Source: an uncultured Nitrospira sp. (lineage in GTDB: Bacteria; Nitrospirota; Nitrospiria; Nitrospirales; Nitrospiraceae). From it: a DNA stretch of 64,000 bases. Positions 16,095 to 26,676 of the stretch are shown here, one piece after another (position 1 is the first letter of the stretch; every line of letters begins with the position of its first letter). The position numbers and the translations under genes are program-made. The stretch spans positions 29,987 through 93,986 of the forward strand of contig CABVRW010000009.1 in the NCBI GenBank assembly GCA_902500785.1. Reading direction: 5' to 3'. The notes under the pieces were generated by a model. That model ran no database searches. It saw only the letters and a program-made list of their open reading frames with translations, and was not told where the DNA came from.

Positions 16095-17342
16095 ATGCAT
16101 CTCGCGGAGCTCAAACAGAAGTCGATTGCCGACTTGAATGAGGTGGCGCGGGACCTGAAGATCGAGGGTGCGGCGAACCTGCGCAAGCAGGAGCTCATTT
16201 TTGCCATTCTGCAGGCTCAGACCGAGAAAAACGGTGTTGTGTTTGGCGAAGGAGTGCTCGAGACATTGCCGGATGGCTTTGGATTCCTACGTGCACCTGA
16301 CTCTAACTACCTTCCGGGACCTGACGATATCTATATCTCCCCGTCACAGATTCGCCGATTTAATCTCAGGACAGGCGATATTGTGTCGGGGCAAATACGT
16401 CCACCGAAAGAGAGCGAGCGCTATTTTGCCTTGCTCAAGGTGGAAAAGGTCAATTATGAGGATCCGGAAGTCGCGCGCGACAAGATCCTCTTCGACAACC
16501 TGACGCCGCTCTATCCCGAAGAGCGATTGAATCTCGAATTCGATCGCGAGGAGTACTGCACGCGGGTGATGGACCTCACGACGCCGATCGGTAAGGGACA
16601 GCGGGGCCTGATCGTTGCCGCTCCCCGGACGGGCAAAACCATGCTCCTGCAGGCGATCGCTCGTGCCATCCTGAAGAATCATAAGGAAGTCACCTTGATC
16701 GTGCTCTTGATTGATGAGCGGCCGGAAGAGGTGACGGATTGGCAGCGACAGGTGAAAGCGGAAGTGATCAGCTCCACCTTTGACGAGCCGGCCCAGCGGC
16801 ATGCGCAGGTGGCGGAAATGGTGTTGGAAAAAGCGAAGCGGCTGGTCGAACACAAGAAGGATGTGGTGATTCTCCTCGATAGCATCACTCGGTTGGCGAG
16901 GGCCTACAACACGATCGCGCCTCCCAGCGGGAAGGTCCTCTCTGGCGGTCTGGATTCCAACGCTCTGCAGCGTCCGAAGCGATTCTTTGGCGCCGCTCGG
17001 AACATTGAGAACGGCGGGAGTTTGACGATCATGGCGACCGCACTGATCGATACCGGCAGTCGCATGGACGATGTGATCTTCGAAGAATTCAAAGGAACGG
17101 GTAATATGGAAGTGCATTTGGATCGTCGCTTGGCCGACAAGCGCCTGTTCCCGGCGATCGATATCAGTCAGTCCGGGACCCGCAAGGAAGAGTTGCTGGT
17201 CGACCGCGACCGCTTGAACAAGATGTGGATTCTGCGAAAGGTCCTGAGCCCATTGGGAACGATGGAAGCCATGGAGTTCTTGATGGACAAAATCGGCGGG
17301 ACCAAGACCAATCAGGAATTTTTGCAATCCATGAATCGCTAG
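16095..17342 (+). CDS. rho: Transcription termination factor Rho
   Basis: A 415-residue Rho. The N-terminal helical domain begins [18 protein letters not shown] and contains the segment [13 protein letters not shown]. The RNA-binding cold-shock-like domain follows, with GFGFLR near 68. The ATPase domain has the Walker A segment [11 protein letters not shown] near 180, Walker [17 protein letters not shown] near 260 and the Q/R loops. It terminates transcription of untranslated RNA using ATP. I chose the ATG at 16095, with AAAGGGGA just upstream and a start matching other Rho proteins; an in-frame ATG at 16071 would add eight residues. rpmE follows 101 bases later. Confidence 0.97.
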   Translation: MHLAELKQKSIADLNEVARDLKIEGAANLRKQELIFAILQAQTEKNGVVFGEGVLETLPDGFGFLRAPDSNYLPGPDDIYISPSQIRRFNLRTGDIVSGQIRPPKESERYFALLKVEKVNYEDPEVARDKILFDNLTPLYPEERLNLEFDREEYCTRVMDLTTPIGKGQRGLIVAAPRTGKTMLLQAIARAILKNHKEVTLIVLLIDERPEEVTDWQRQVKAEVISSTFDEPAQRHAQVAEMVLEKAKRLVEHKKDVVILLDSITRLARAYNTIAPPSGKVLSGGLDSNALQRPKRFFGAARNIENGGSLTIMATALIDTGSRMDDVIFEEFKGTGNMEVHLDRRLADKRLFPAIDISQSGTRKEELLVDRDRLNKMWILRKVLSPLGTMEAMEFLMDKIGGTKTNQEFLQSMNR

Positions 17343-17443
17343 GCCCCCGCTTGCCAGTGCGGGTCAGTCCAGTGTAAAGTCGTGCACCCTGGCGAGCAGG
17401 ACACAGGGCGAGTTAATGAATCAAGGGCAGTAGAGGAGCACGT

Positions 17444-17650
17444 ATGCAAAAGGGAATCCATCCAGTCTACCGTGAAGCGACTGTGCATTGTGCTTGCGGG
17501 AACACGTTCAAGACGCGATCCACCATTGGAAACATCAAGGTCGACATCTGTGCCGGCTGTCATCCCTTCTTTACGGGAACTCAAAAAATCGTCGATACGG
17601 AAGGGCGTGTCGAACGGTTTAAGAAGAAGTACGCCAAAAAAGATAAGTAG
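17444..17650 (+). CDS. rpmE: 50S ribosomal protein L31
   Basis: A 68-residue L31 with the zinc-type cysteine set: CAC near residue 16 and CAGCH near 36. This is the C+ form, unlike the zinc-free paralogue made under zinc limitation. It has the typical [16 protein letters not shown] start. It sits between rho and prfA, as in many bacteria, and is followed by an intrinsic terminator. Confidence 0.97.
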   Translation: MQKGIHPVYREATVHCACGNTFKTRSTIGNIKVDICAGCHPFFTGTQKIVDTEGRVERFKKKYAKKDK

Positions 17651-17670
17651 GCCTCAGTCAGGACATCATG

Positions 17671-17711
17671 GAGACCCTGCTTCCTTTTGGGGCAGGGTCT
17701 TTTGTTTTTTG
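17671..17711 (+). terminator. Intrinsic terminator after rpmE
   Basis: The stem AGACCCTGC / GCAGGGTCT is followed by TTTTGTTTTTT. It lies 20 bases after rpmE and 36 bases before the prfA start, so prfA depends on read-through or on an unseen promoter. Confidence 0.88.
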
Positions 17712-17746
17712 GGGGTACAGCGGGCTACGGCCGGAATGGGCGGGAC

Positions 17747-18829
17747 ATGGAAGATGGGCTGATCAAGAAGTGGGAAGGAATGGCCGCGCGCTACCAAGAG
17801 TTGACCAATCAGCTGATGGACCCGTCCATCCTCACTCAACCGGGCATGATTCACAAGCTGAACAAGGAACGAACAGAATTAGAGGAGCCGGCGCTCCAAT
17901 TTGTCGCGTATTGCGAGGCGAAGAAGCAGCTGGATGAGGTGTCCGCCATGCTCCAAGACGCCTCTACGGGGACGGACATGAAACAGCTGTTTGCAGAGGA
18001 GAGCAGCCATTTGAAGCAACAGGTGCTTGATCTCGAAAGTCGCGCCAAGGACTTTCTCACTCCGAAGGATCCTCGCGATGAGAAGAACATGTTTCTGGAA
18101 ATTCGGGCTGGGACGGGTGGGGATGAAGCCGCGCTGTTTGCCGGAGATCTCTTCCGTATGTACCTCAAGTACGCTGAGCGCAATCGGCTCCGTCTGGAAG
18201 TGGTCGATGCGTCCGAGACGGGAATCGGTGGGTACCGGGAAGTGATTGCTCTGTTGGAAGGAAAGGGGGCGTACGGTCGTCTTCGTTATGAGAGCGGCGT
18301 GCACCGTGTGCAGCGTGTTCCTACCACGGAAGCCAGTGGAAGAATCCACACCTCGACGGTGACGGTCGCGGTGATGCCGGAGGTGGATGAGGTCGAGGTT
18401 CACATTGACCCCAAGGATTTGCGTATCGACACATTTTGTTCGTCGGGCGCTGGGGGACAGAGCGTCAATACGACCTATTCAGCGGTGCGTATTACACATA
18501 TTCCGACCGGCGTGGTCGTCAGCTGTCAGGATGAGCGTTCGCAGCTGAAGAATCGCACGAAAGCCATGCGGACCTTACGGGCGCGTATTGTCGAAGCCGA
18601 ACGGGAAAGACAGGATGCCGAAATTGCACAACACCGGAAAGCGCAGGTTGGCACAGGCGATCGAAGCGAAAAGATCCGCACCTACAATTTCCCCCAAAAC
18701 CGTGTGACCGATCATCGCATTGGTTTGACGGTGCACAAGTTGGATCAGGTGTTGGCCGGGGACCTCGAAGAAATCGTTCAGGCGCTACGCGCCCATTATG
18801 AACACTTGGCCACCCTGGAAGCCAGATGA
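17747..18829 (+). CDS. prfA: Peptide chain release factor 1
   Basis: A 360-residue RF1. It has the codon-recognition tripeptide region [18 protein letters not shown], the GGQ loop GAGGQSVN that triggers peptide release, and the C-terminal [12 protein letters not shown]. It recognises UAA and UAG. The GGQ is followed by Ser where many RF1 proteins have His. I chose the ATG at 17747, which gives the usual RF1 N-terminus; the frame opens 60 bases earlier but that part overlaps the rpmE terminator. Its stop overlaps the prmC start by four bases, coupling it with its own methylase. Confidence 0.96.
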   Translation: MEDGLIKKWEGMAARYQELTNQLMDPSILTQPGMIHKLNKERTELEEPALQFVAYCEAKKQLDEVSAMLQDASTGTDMKQLFAEESSHLKQQVLDLESRAKDFLTPKDPRDEKNMFLEIRAGTGGDEAALFAGDLFRMYLKYAERNRLRLEVVDASETGIGGYREVIALLEGKGAYGRLRYESGVHRVQRVPTTEASGRIHTSTVTVAVMPEVDEVEVHIDPKDLRIDTFCSSGAGGQSVNTTYSAVRITHIPTGVVVSCQDERSQLKNRTKAMRTLRARIVEAERERQDAEIAQHRKAQVGTGDRSEKIRTYNFPQNRVTDHRIGLTVHKLDQVLAGDLEEIVQALRAHYEHLATLEAR

Positions 18830-19791
18830 GCACGCAGCATCTCGGCATGGTCGCCTCTCCCGTTTATACCATCCGCCTGTTGCTGGCTGAAGCCGAACGT
18901 AGCCTGAAGGCGGCCGGCATCGATCAGGCGGCCTTGGAAGCGGCCTGGTTGCTGGAGCATGTCCTGCATTTGTCGCCACTCATGCAGCGTGTGAATGCCG
19001 AGCGAGGGGTGCCGGCCGTGGAATGTGCGAGCGTGCAGACGCTGGTCGCACGGCGAGCCACCCGTGAGCCGCTGCAGTATCTGCTGGGAACACAGGAATT
19101 TTGCGGGCAGGAGTTCGGTGTCACGCCGTCTGTTCTCATTCCGCGTCCGGAGAGTGCGTTATTGGTGCAAGAGACGATTCGTCGGTGCCGGCAGAATCCC
19201 GCAGCCATAGTGGTGGACGTGGGGACCGGTTCCGGTTGTTTGGCCGTATCTGTGGCGTCGATTCTGCCTCAAGCGCGAGTGCTGGCGATCGACGTCTCTT
19301 CCGACGCATTGGCCGTAGCGCGAGCGAATCTGGCACAACATGGGCTTGCGGCACGAATTGAATGTGTGCGCGGGGATCTCCTAGCCCCGCTTGGTATGTA
19401 TGCGTGGGAGAGTCAGGTGGACGTGATTCTCTCCAATCCTCCGTATATCGCCGAGCTCGATCTGCTGACACTCCAGCCGGAAGTTCGATGCTTCGAGCCG
19501 CGCGTGGCATTGGCAGGAGGTCATGATGGGATGGATGTGCATCGTCGGCTCTTGCAGCAAGCTCCGACCTATTTGAAAGCAGGGGGGGTGCTGCTGATGG
19601 AAGTCGGCTTCGGCCAAGCCGCGTCGGTGTGCCGCCAGGCCGAGGCAAGCCGGTGGTTTCGCACGTATGATGTTCTGCGGGATGAAGGTGGGATTGACCG
19701 TGTCGTCTGTTTCGAAAAAACGGAGGGTCCGCAGACTCCTCAGAACGATCACACACACATGCCTTCGGTGACGAGCGGGTCGTCCTCCTAA
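18826..19791 (+). CDS. prmC: Release factor glutamine methyltransferase
   Basis: A 321-residue SAM-dependent methylase. An N-terminal helical domain (about 10-95) recognises release factors. The catalytic domain has motif [14 protein letters not shown] near 125 and the NPPY signature near 204 that binds the target glutamine. It methylates the glutamine in the GGQ motif of RF1 and RF2, enhancing peptide release. The ATGA overlap with prfA is the usual arrangement. A C-terminal tail of about 25 residues (Thr/Ser-rich) extends past the family's usual end near 285-290. Confidence 0.95.
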   Translation: MSTQHLGMVASPVYTIRLLLAEAERSLKAAGIDQAALEAAWLLEHVLHLSPLMQRVNAERGVPAVECASVQTLVARRATREPLQYLLGTQEFCGQEFGVTPSVLIPRPESALLVQETIRRCRQNPAAIVVDVGTGSGCLAVSVASILPQARVLAIDVSSDALAVARANLAQHGLAARIECVRGDLLAPLGMYAWESQVDVILSNPPYIAELDLLTLQPEVRCFEPRVALAGGHDGMDVHRRLLQQAPTYLKAGGVLLMEVGFGQAASVCRQAEASRWFRTYDVLRDEGGIDRVVCFEKTEGPQTPQNDHTHMPSVTSGSSS

Positions 19792-19796
19792 CTCCG

Positions 19797-21053
19797 ATGG
19801 ACCAAATCATTATCCAAGGCGGCAGGCGGCTCCAAGGAGAAGTCCGCACCAGTGGTGCGAAGAATGCCGCGTTGCCGATTCTCGCGGCGACCATTCTCGG
19901 CGGCGGCGAGTGCGTGCTGTCGAACATGCCTCGTGTTGTCGACGTACTGACGATGGGAAAGCTGCTCGGCATGTTGGGGATCGCCGTCGCTCAGGAGGGT
20001 GATCACATGGTGGTGCAGGCCCAGACGCTTGCTTCGACTGAAGCCCCCTACGATCTTGTTCGTACCATGCGGGCGTCGGTCTTGGTGCTGGGACCTCTCG
20101 TGGCTCGTTTGGGTGAGGCGAAGGTATCGCTTCCAGGTGGCTGCGCCATTGGGTCCCGACCGGTCAATTTCCACTTGGCGGGGCTAGAAAAAATGGGTGC
20201 GACGGTCGAAATCGAACACGGCTATATCAAGGCGACCGCGCGTCGGTTGAGAGGCAGCCGTATTTACTTCGATACGCCCAGCGTGACAGGCACCGAAAAT
20301 CTTATGATGGCAGCCGTGCTCGCCGACGGTACCACGGTGCTGGAAAATGCGGCGAAAGAACCGGAGATTACCGACTTGGCCGCGTTTCTTGTGAAACGTG
20401 GCGCCCGTATCGCCGGAGCGGGAACAGACATGATTACCATCGAGGGTGTGACAGAGCTGCACGGCGCGGATCATGAGGTCATTCCAGATCGGATTGAGGC
20501 AGGCACCTACCTTGTGGCCGGAGCCATCACCGGTGGCGAGGTGGTGGTCGATCGCTGTCGCCCGGAGCACATGGAGCCCTTGTTGATGAAGCTGCGCGAA
20601 AGCGGCGTGGAGCTGATCGAGGAGAAGGAACGGGTCCGTCTCAAGGTCACCGGGCGCTTGAAGGGGACGAACGTCCGCACCAGCCCGCATCCTGGTTTCC
20701 CCACTGATATGCAGGCTCAGTTTGTGGCGCTGATGGCGGTGGCCGAAGGGACCAGCGTCGTCACGGAGACGATCTTCGAAAGCCGGTTCATGCATGTGGA
20801 AGAGTTGTGTCGCATGGGCGCGGATATTCGGGTCGAAGGCAATCGGGTGGTCATCACGGGAAAAGAGGGGCTGACGGGCGCGCCCGTCATGGCCTCCGAC
20901 CTGCGGGCCAGTGCCGGACTCATCGTGGCGGGACTCGCCGCCGAAGGCACGACGGAAGTCTCGCGGGTCTACCACCTCGATCGAGGCTACGAACGTCTTG
21001 AGGAGAAGTTCAGAGCATTGGGTGCCAGCGTGGAGCGGAGAAAGGGGAAGTGA
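19797..21053 (+). CDS. murA: UDP-N-acetylglucosamine 1-carboxyvinyltransferase
   Basis: A 418-residue MurA, the first committed enzyme of peptidoglycan synthesis, transferring enolpyruvate from PEP to UDP-GlcNAc in the cytoplasm. It begins with the family [25 protein letters not shown]. The catalytic cysteine is Cys116 in GGCAIGSRP, so it is probably fosfomycin-sensitive by family knowledge (Cys-to-Asp variants are resistant). Length and the two-domain repeat pattern fit the family. It starts five bases after prmC and overlaps hisG by four bases at its end. Confidence 0.97.
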   Translation: MDQIIIQGGRRLQGEVRTSGAKNAALPILAATILGGGECVLSNMPRVVDVLTMGKLLGMLGIAVAQEGDHMVVQAQTLASTEAPYDLVRTMRASVLVLGPLVARLGEAKVSLPGGCAIGSRPVNFHLAGLEKMGATVEIEHGYIKATARRLRGSRIYFDTPSVTGTENLMMAAVLADGTTVLENAAKEPEITDLAAFLVKRGARIAGAGTDMITIEGVTELHGADHEVIPDRIEAGTYLVAGAITGGEVVVDRCRPEHMEPLLMKLRESGVELIEEKERVRLKVTGRLKGTNVRTSPHPGFPTDMQAQFVALMAVAEGTSVVTETIFESRFMHVEELCRMGADIRVEGNRVVITGKEGLTGAPVMASDLRASAGLIVAGLAAEGTTEVSRVYHLDRGYERLEEKFRALGASVERRKGK

Positions 21054-21745
21054 CCGTGGGGGCGATGAGATCGCAACGTAAGCAGTCGCAGGGCCTGACC
21101 ATTGCGCTGTCCAAGGGCAAGTTGCTGGGGCCGGTGCTGCACCTGCTGAAACGGGCCGGTTACTACAGTCCCGGACTGTCGGCCGAGAGTCGAAAGTTGG
21201 TCTTTGACTGTTCCTCCAACGATGCCACGTTCTTGATCGTCAGGCCGACCGATGTGCCGACCTATGTCGAGCATGGGGCGGCCGATGTCGGAGTGGTGGG
21301 CAAAGATGTGTTATTGGAGCAGGGCAGCGACGTGTATGAGCCGTTGGATTTGAAAGTGGGAGCGTGTAGAATCTCGGTCGCCGCGCTCCAGGGGCAGCCT
21401 TCGCCGGACCGGTGGTCCTCGAAGATACGGGTGGCGACGAAGTATCCCAATGTGACCGAGCGCTATTTCAATCAACGTGGTGTGCCGGTTGAAATTGTGA
21501 AATTGTACGGGTCTATCGAACTTGCGCCGATTGTCGGATTGGCCGATCGAATCGTCGATTTGGTCGAAACTGGCAGCACCTTGAAGGCGCATGACCTGGC
21601 CGAGGTTGAGGTGATTACCCACTCCACGGCTAGGCTGATCGTGAATCGAGCCAGTCTCAAATTGAAGCATGAACCGTTAAAGACGTTAATTGAGCGGTTG
21701 CGGGTGGCGGTGGAAGACAGCGGCCGGCCAGCTCTGCGCACCTAA
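21050..21745 (+). CDS. hisG: ATP phosphoribosyltransferase, short catalytic form
   Basis: A 231-residue HisG, catalysing the first step of histidine synthesis (ATP plus PRPP). It has the LTIALSKGKLLGPVL start of the catalytic core, RPTDVPTYVEHGAADVGVVGKD near 65, and the PRPP-binding DLVETGSTLKAH near 165. The length matches the short form, which lacks the C-terminal histidine-binding domain and in known organisms needs HisZ. No hisZ gene is present in this window. The GTG at 21050 overlaps the murA stop; an in-frame ATG at 21065 is the alternative start. Confidence 0.94.
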   Translation: MTVGAMRSQRKQSQGLTIALSKGKLLGPVLHLLKRAGYYSPGLSAESRKLVFDCSSNDATFLIVRPTDVPTYVEHGAADVGVVGKDVLLEQGSDVYEPLDLKVGACRISVAALQGQPSPDRWSSKIRVATKYPNVTERYFNQRGVPVEIVKLYGSIELAPIVGLADRIVDLVETGSTLKAHDLAEVEVITHSTARLIVNRASLKLKHEPLKTLIERLRVAVEDSGRPALRT

Positions 21746-21806
21746 CCATGCGATTCAGCGCGCGCGGCATCTGCAAGGCGGGTCTCGCAGCGGCAGGACG
21801 GATGAT

Positions 21807-23090
21807 ATGACCATTCTGGCCAGTACCGATCGGGCGTATGCCAAGGCGTTGCGAAAAATCGTGACTCGCGCGCGTACTCAAGGCGCCGGCGTGGAGAAAA
21901 GCGTCCGCACGATTCTGAAGGCTGTGGAGCGAGGGGGGGATCGGGCGGTCCTGCGGTACACGAAGAAGTTCGATCGACTCTCCTTGAAACTCGATCAGGT
22001 GCGTGTGACCTCTGAGGAAATCAAGGAGGCCTACTACCATATCCGTAAAGACGAGGGTGATTCCCTTCGATATGCCGCCGAGCGCGTGAGGCAGTTCCAC
22101 GAGCGTCAACGCACCAAAACATGGATGTATCAAGAACGGAATGCCACGCTCGGTCAGATGGTCACGCCGCTCGATGCCGTCGGTGTCTATGTGCCGGGCG
22201 GCAAGGCCGTGTATCCCTCGTCGGTGCTGATGTGCGCCATTCCTGCGAAGGTGGCGGGGGTCCGGCGTATCGTCATGTGTACCCCGACGCCGAAAGGGGA
22301 GATCAATCCCTATTTATTGGTGGCCGCGGATATCGCCGGTGTCGATGAAATTTACCGTGTGGGTGGGGTGCAAGCAATCGGCGCCATGGCGTTCGGCACG
22401 AAAACCATCGCCAAGGTCGATAAAATTGTGGGGCCCGGGAATATTTTTGTGGCGACGGCCAAGCGGCTGCTCTACGGCACTGTCGGCATCGATATGGTAG
22501 CCGGCCCCAGCGAGCTCCTCGTGGTGGCGGACGAGGACGCCAAGCCGGCACATGTGGCGGCGGATCTGCTCTGTGAGGCAGAGCATGACGAGGATGCGCA
22601 AGTCTATTTGGTCACGACCTCCGCGTCGCTCGCGAAAGAAGTGGTGCGGTTGCTCCAAGTGCAATTGAAGGGTTTACAACGCGAGAAAATCGCCGCGAAG
22701 TCGATTGCACGGCATTTTGTGGCTTTCGTCGTTCCTACGATGGAGGAAGCCATTGAGGTGGCGAATGCGATCGCGCCGGAGCATCTGACGTTATCGGTCG
22801 ATCGCCCGTTTGATTATTTGGAGCAGGTTCGGCACGCCGGGGCGTTGTTTCTCGGTCGCTACACGCCGCCCGCAGTAGCGGATTACGTGGCCGGTCCGAA
22901 CCATGTGTTGCCGACCGGCGCGACGGCCCGTTTCTTTTCTCCGTTGTCGGTCAACGACTATGTGAAGGTCAGCAACATCGTGCATTACACCAAAGAAGAG
23001 TTGACGAAAGCCAAGGATCATATCATCCGACTGGCGCATATCGAAGGCTTCGATGCGCACGCCAAATCAGCCCAAAGCAGGTTCGCATGA
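21807..23090 (+). CDS. hisD: Histidinol dehydrogenase
   Basis: A 427-residue HisD, performing the last two oxidations of histidine synthesis (histidinol to histidine, NAD+-dependent, zinc enzyme). It has [16 protein letters not shown] near 130, the dinucleotide-binding [12 protein letters not shown] near 190, [11 protein letters not shown], and the C-terminal [15 protein letters not shown]. The ATG at 21807 is preceded by AGGACGGA; the frame opens earlier but overlaps hisG. The end overlaps hisB by four bases. Confidence 0.96.
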   Translation: MTILASTDRAYAKALRKIVTRARTQGAGVEKSVRTILKAVERGGDRAVLRYTKKFDRLSLKLDQVRVTSEEIKEAYYHIRKDEGDSLRYAAERVRQFHERQRTKTWMYQERNATLGQMVTPLDAVGVYVPGGKAVYPSSVLMCAIPAKVAGVRRIVMCTPTPKGEINPYLLVAADIAGVDEIYRVGGVQAIGAMAFGTKTIAKVDKIVGPGNIFVATAKRLLYGTVGIDMVAGPSELLVVADEDAKPAHVAADLLCEAEHDEDAQVYLVTTSASLAKEVVRLLQVQLKGLQREKIAAKSIARHFVAFVVPTMEEAIEVANAIAPEHLTLSVDRPFDYLEQVRHAGALFLGRYTPPAVADYVAGPNHVLPTGATARFFSPLSVNDYVKVSNIVHYTKEELTKAKDHIIRLAHIEGFDAHAKSAQSRFA

Positions 23091-23692
23091 AAAAGAACGG
23101 TGCCCCCAGGCAGGCCTCGCTTCACCGTGCCACGAAGGAAACGGATATCAGCGTCGAATGGATTTTGGATGGTACCGGTCAGGGGACGATCGCCACCTCC
23201 ATCCGATTTTTTGATCACATGCTGGAACTCCTGGCCAAGCATGGCTTCTTCGATCTGACAGTCCAGGCCAAGGGCGATATCGAAATCGATGAACATCACA
23301 CGGTTGAAGATGTCGGGATTGTCATGGGCAAGGCGCTGCATCAGGCGCTGGGTGAAAAGGCCGGCATCAAGCGATTCGGATTTGCGTCGGTCCCACTGGA
23401 TGAAACCCTCGCGCAGGTGACGGTGGATCTGAGCGGTCGCCCCTACCTGGTGTATAACGTGAATTTGCCGGATCGAAAGATCAAGACCTTCGATCTGGGT
23501 CTATTTGAGGATTTCTTTCAGGCCTTTGTGACGCACGGCGGGCTGAACCTTCACGTGAATCTTCAGTACGGTCGCAATCCACATCACATCATGGAAGCGA
23601 TCTTCAAGGCGTTGGCCAGGGCGCTGGATCAGGCCACCATGTTGGAGGAGCGTCTGTCAGGGGCAGTCCTCTCGACGAAGGGAAGCCTGTAA
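23087..23692 (+). CDS. hisB: Imidazoleglycerol-phosphate dehydratase
   Basis: A 201-residue HisB, monofunctional dehydratase without the phosphatase domain found in enteric bacteria. It has [12 protein letters not shown] at the start, [17 protein letters not shown] near 43 and [13 protein letters not shown] near 66, where the His/Glu residues bind two Mn ions. It dehydrates imidazoleglycerol phosphate. Because it lacks a phosphatase, histidinol-phosphatase must come from another gene, not seen here. An 81-base gap separates it from hisH. Confidence 0.96.
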   Translation: MKKNGAPRQASLHRATKETDISVEWILDGTGQGTIATSIRFFDHMLELLAKHGFFDLTVQAKGDIEIDEHHTVEDVGIVMGKALHQALGEKAGIKRFGFASVPLDETLAQVTVDLSGRPYLVYNVNLPDRKIKTFDLGLFEDFFQAFVTHGGLNLHVNLQYGRNPHHIMEAIFKALARALDQATMLEERLSGAVLSTKGSL

Positions 23693-23773
23693 GTGAAACC
23701 AGTGCGGCGATGGGGCCGATGCCGCCGCGCTGTCACTCACTAGGTCCCCACGGCCCGTCTTCGAACTCGATAT

Positions 23774-24382
23774 ATGATTGCCATCATCGATTACGGCATG
23801 GGTAATTTGCGCAGCGTCTCCAAGGCTTTTGAGGCGATGGGGCACCGGGCTGTGGTCACGCGCAATGCTCGCGCCATCGCGGACGCCAGCCACGTTGTCT
23901 TGCCGGGTGTGGGAGCCTTCGGCGATTGCATGGCGAATCTGGAGCGGTACGAATTGATCGCGCCGATTCATGCCGCCGTTCAATCCGGGAAACCCTTCCT
24001 GGGCATTTGCCTGGGATTGCAGTTGCTGTTCACGGAGAGTGAAGAGTTTGGGCTACACAAGGGGCTTGGCATCATTCCCGGCCGGGTGAAACGGTTTGTC
24101 ATGGAGCCTCCGATGAAAGTGCCGCATATGGGGTGGAACGAGATTCAGATTGTGCAGCCCGCACCTCCGTTTGCAGGGGTCGCAAGCGGCCGGCATTGTT
24201 ACTTTGTGCACTCGTATTATGTCGAGCCGGTCGAGTCCTCGGTGATCGCCGCCGTGACCGAGTATGGACAGCTGTTTGCCGCTGCCGTGTGGAAAGACAA
24301 TGTCGTCGCATGTCAGTTCCATCCTGAAAAAAGCCAGGCGGTCGGACTTCAAGTGATCAAGAATTTCGGGGCATGGACGTGA
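23774..24382 (+). CDS. hisH: Imidazole glycerol phosphate synthase, glutaminase subunit
   Basis: A 202-residue class I glutamine amidotransferase. It has the start IAIIDYGMGNLRSV, the nucleophile Cys79 in GICLGLQ, and the His-Glu pair in CQFHPEKSQ near the C-terminus. It hydrolyses glutamine and channels ammonia to HisF. Its stop codon lies within the start of the lipoprotein gene (10-base overlap). Confidence 0.96.
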   Translation: MIAIIDYGMGNLRSVSKAFEAMGHRAVVTRNARAIADASHVVLPGVGAFGDCMANLERYELIAPIHAAVQSGKPFLGICLGLQLLFTESEEFGLHKGLGIIPGRVKRFVMEPPMKVPHMGWNEIQIVQPAPPFAGVASGRHCYFVHSYYVEPVESSVIAAVTEYGQLFAAAVWKDNVVACQFHPEKSQAVGLQVIKNFGAWT

Positions 24383-25113
24383 GGGCCTGGTTTCCGAAAA
24401 TTCCTATGATCGCTCTCGCCTTGCTGCTTGTGTCGGGCTGCAGCGGGACGAAAGTCACGGCCAAGGCCTCGTCGCAGTTGAACAAGTATCAGGTCCATAC
24501 AATCGCGCTCATCCCATTTGAAACGATGGCGACGCCTCAAGCGGGAGAGGCGGCGGGGCCGTCGTTTGCCGTACCGTCCGGCGTGCTGCGGTCCGATATG
24601 GTCGTCGGTGTTCCTCCGACGACCGATCACTATGCGTCGCAAACACATCTTGTGCCGGCCTTCGCCGGCGAGAAAATCACCGATCTCATGTGGGTTAACC
24701 TCAGGGCACGCTCTGGGTTGCAACTGATCTCGCCCAGACAATCAGCACGGGTTGCGCGGGAGATTTCGGGAGGGTCTGCGGTCGAGATGGTATCGACCCA
24801 CAAGATCGCCCAACGCCTCCGGGCCGATGCGGCGCTGAGCGGCAAGGTATTGGTCTATCAAGAGCGTGTCGGCGGCCGACTGGGAGCGGATCCACCCGCC
24901 GCCGTAGGATTTGAGGTGAAGCTGGTGGCCTCCGACGGGATGGTCTTGTGGGAGGGAAATTACTACGAAAGACAGCGGCCGATGACGGAAGATTTGTGGG
25001 GCTTTATCCAGCGGTATGGAATGTTTGTCACGGCCGAGGAGTTGGCGGCCTATGGAGCGGCGGAATTGGCGGACGCATTTCCATTCGGTGGTGCAGCAGG
25101 TGGGGCAAAATGA
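24373..25113 (+). CDS. Putative lipoprotein inside the histidine operon
   Basis: A 246-residue protein starting MDVRAWFPKIPMIALALLLVSGC; LLVSGC is a good lipobox, so it is likely lipid-anchored. The mature part begins with HTIALIPFETMA, reminiscent of the small periplasmic LpoB/CsgG-like fold, and continues with a conserved-looking ADAALSGKVLVYQERVGGRLG and GFEVKLVASDGMVLWEGNYYE. I do not recognise a named family. It overlaps hisH by 10 bases and ends 22 bases before hisA, so it is co-transcribed with histidine genes although an envelope role is likely. The position is conspicuous. Confidence 0.75.
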   Translation: MDVRAWFPKIPMIALALLLVSGCSGTKVTAKASSQLNKYQVHTIALIPFETMATPQAGEAAGPSFAVPSGVLRSDMVVGVPPTTDHYASQTHLVPAFAGEKITDLMWVNLRARSGLQLISPRQSARVAREISGGSAVEMVSTHKIAQRLRADAALSGKVLVYQERVGGRLGADPPAAVGFEVKLVASDGMVLWEGNYYERQRPMTEDLWGFIQRYGMFVTAEELAAYGAAELADAFPFGGAAGGAK

Positions 25114-25135
25114 ACGTCTCGCGACAGGTGGTTTC

Positions 25136-25861
25136 ATGCGTGTGATTCCGGCGATTGATCTCAAAGATGGCCGTTGCGTGCGACTGCGACAAGGCGACAT
25201 GTTGGCGGAAACCGTGTATTCAGAGGATGTGCCCTCGGTAGCGGGGCGCTGGCAGCAGCAAGGTGCGGATCTCATTCATGTCGTCGATCTAAACGGAGCC
25301 GTCGAGGGGGAACCGAAGAATCTTCCCCAGATTGAAGCGGTCCTGAAGACGGTCCGCGTGCAGGTGCAAGTGGGGGGCGGCATTCGGACTATCGAGACGG
25401 TGCGGCACTATCTACAGGCTGGCGTGGCGCGTGTGGTGCTCGGCACCGCGGCCCTTACGAACCGAGGATTTCTGGAGCAGGCTTGTCGCGAATTTCCCCG
25501 GCGTGTTTTGCTGGGTCTGGATGCGCGGGACGGCAAGGTGGCGGTGAAGGGGTGGACCACGGTATCCGAGACCAGGGCCATCGATCTGCTGAAAGAGCTT
25601 GCCGGGCTTGAGCTAGGCGCCGTCATTTATACCGACATTGCGCGGGACGGCATGCTCAATGGGCCGAATTTGACCGCGTTGCGGGAAGTCGTCGAATGCG
25701 CTTCGTTTCCCGTCATTGCCTCCGGCGGTATCACTCGTGTGGAAGATCTGCAGGCGGTGCATGCGCTCGGCCCTCGCGTAGAAGGAGCCATCGTCGGCAA
25801 AGCGCTGTATGACGGGAAGATGGACTATCGGATCGCACTGGCCGCGCTCGCTCAGAAGTAA
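25136..25861 (+). CDS. hisA: ProFAR isomerase (HisA)
   Basis: A 241-residue (beta/alpha)8 barrel: [21 protein letters not shown] at the start, [17 protein letters not shown], and the second-half [18 protein letters not shown] and VIASGGI. The paired aspartates at the ends of strands 1 and 5 are present. It isomerises the aminoaldose ProFAR to the aminoketose PRFAR. The ATG at 25136 gives the family N-terminus and has ACAGGTGG upstream; the frame runs earlier into the lipoprotein gene. Confidence 0.96.
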   Translation: MRVIPAIDLKDGRCVRLRQGDMLAETVYSEDVPSVAGRWQQQGADLIHVVDLNGAVEGEPKNLPQIEAVLKTVRVQVQVGGGIRTIETVRHYLQAGVARVVLGTAALTNRGFLEQACREFPRRVLLGLDARDGKVAVKGWTTVSETRAIDLLKELAGLELGAVIYTDIARDGMLNGPNLTALREVVECASFPVIASGGITRVEDLQAVHALGPRVEGAIVGKALYDGKMDYRIALAALAQK

Positions 25862-25905
25862 CCGAAGGGTGGATACATAGTGTCGAGCCTGTCCCAGGGA
25901 GCACC

Positions 25906-26676
25906 ATGTTGACCAAGCGCATCATTCCTTGTTTGGACGTGAAGGATGGTCGAGTCGTCAAAGGGGTGAGTTTTGTGAATTTGCGGGATGCCGGTGATCC
26001 GGTTGAGGTGGCCACCATCTACGATCATGAAGGCGCGGACGAGTTATGTTTTCTGGATATTACCGCTTCCCATGAAAACCGTAAGACCATCGTTGAGGTG
26101 GTGGAGCAAACCGCAGCCCGGGTATTCATGCCGCTCACGGTCGGGGGAGGGGTGCGCACGCTGGATGACATTCGGACTTTGCTCAATGCCGGGGCCGATA
26201 AGGTGAGTATCAATACCACAGCGGTGCAGCAGCCTGAATTTGTTCGAGAGGCCGCTCAGCGATTCGGCACGCAATGCATTGTGGTGGCGATCGATGCCAA
26301 ACGTTCCGAGCACGCTGGTCGCTGGGAAGTGTTCACCCATGGCGGCCGAAAACCGACCGGCTTGGATGCGATCGAGTGGGCGCAACGTATGGAAGGGTAC
26401 GGGGCCGGGGAGATTCTCTTGACCAGCATGGACCAGGATGGCCGCCAGAACGGGTATGATCTGGCGTTGACTGCGGCTGTGTCGGAGGGCCTATCGATTC
26501 CGGTGATTGCCTCTGGCGGTGTGGGCAGCTTGGAGCATTTCTATGAGGGATTGGTACAAGGAAAGGCGGATGCGGTGCTGGCCGCCTCGATCTTTCATTA
26601 TCGAACCCATACCATTCAAGAAGCGAAGGCCTATTTGCGTGAGCGCGGGGTGCCGGTTCGGGCGGAGGGGGTCTAG
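25906..26676 (+). CDS. hisF: Imidazole glycerol phosphate synthase, cyclase subunit
   Basis: A 256-residue barrel: [21 protein letters not shown], the [13 protein letters not shown] segment, GGGVRTLDD and, near the end, VIASGGVG. The catalytic aspartates of HisF are in CLDVKDG and TSMDQDG. It takes ammonia from HisH to make imidazoleglycerol phosphate and AICAR. AGGGAG upstream supports the start, and its stop is directly abutted by hisIE. Confidence 0.97.
   Translation: MLTKRIIPCLDVKDGRVVKGVSFVNLRDAGDPVEVATIYDHEGADELCFLDITASHENRKTIVEVVEQTAARVFMPLTVGGGVRTLDDIRTLLNAGADKVSINTTAVQQPEFVREAAQRFGTQCIVVAIDAKRSEHAGRWEVFTHGGRKPTGLDAIEWAQRMEGYGAGEILLTSMDQDGRQNGYDLALTAAVSEGLSIPVIASGGVGSLEHFYEGLVQGKADAVLAASIFHYRTHTIQEAKAYLRERGVPVRAEGV

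Noticed and set aside
16344..17327. 327-codon minus-strand open frame
   Set aside because: Antisense to rho, which has all Rho motifs.
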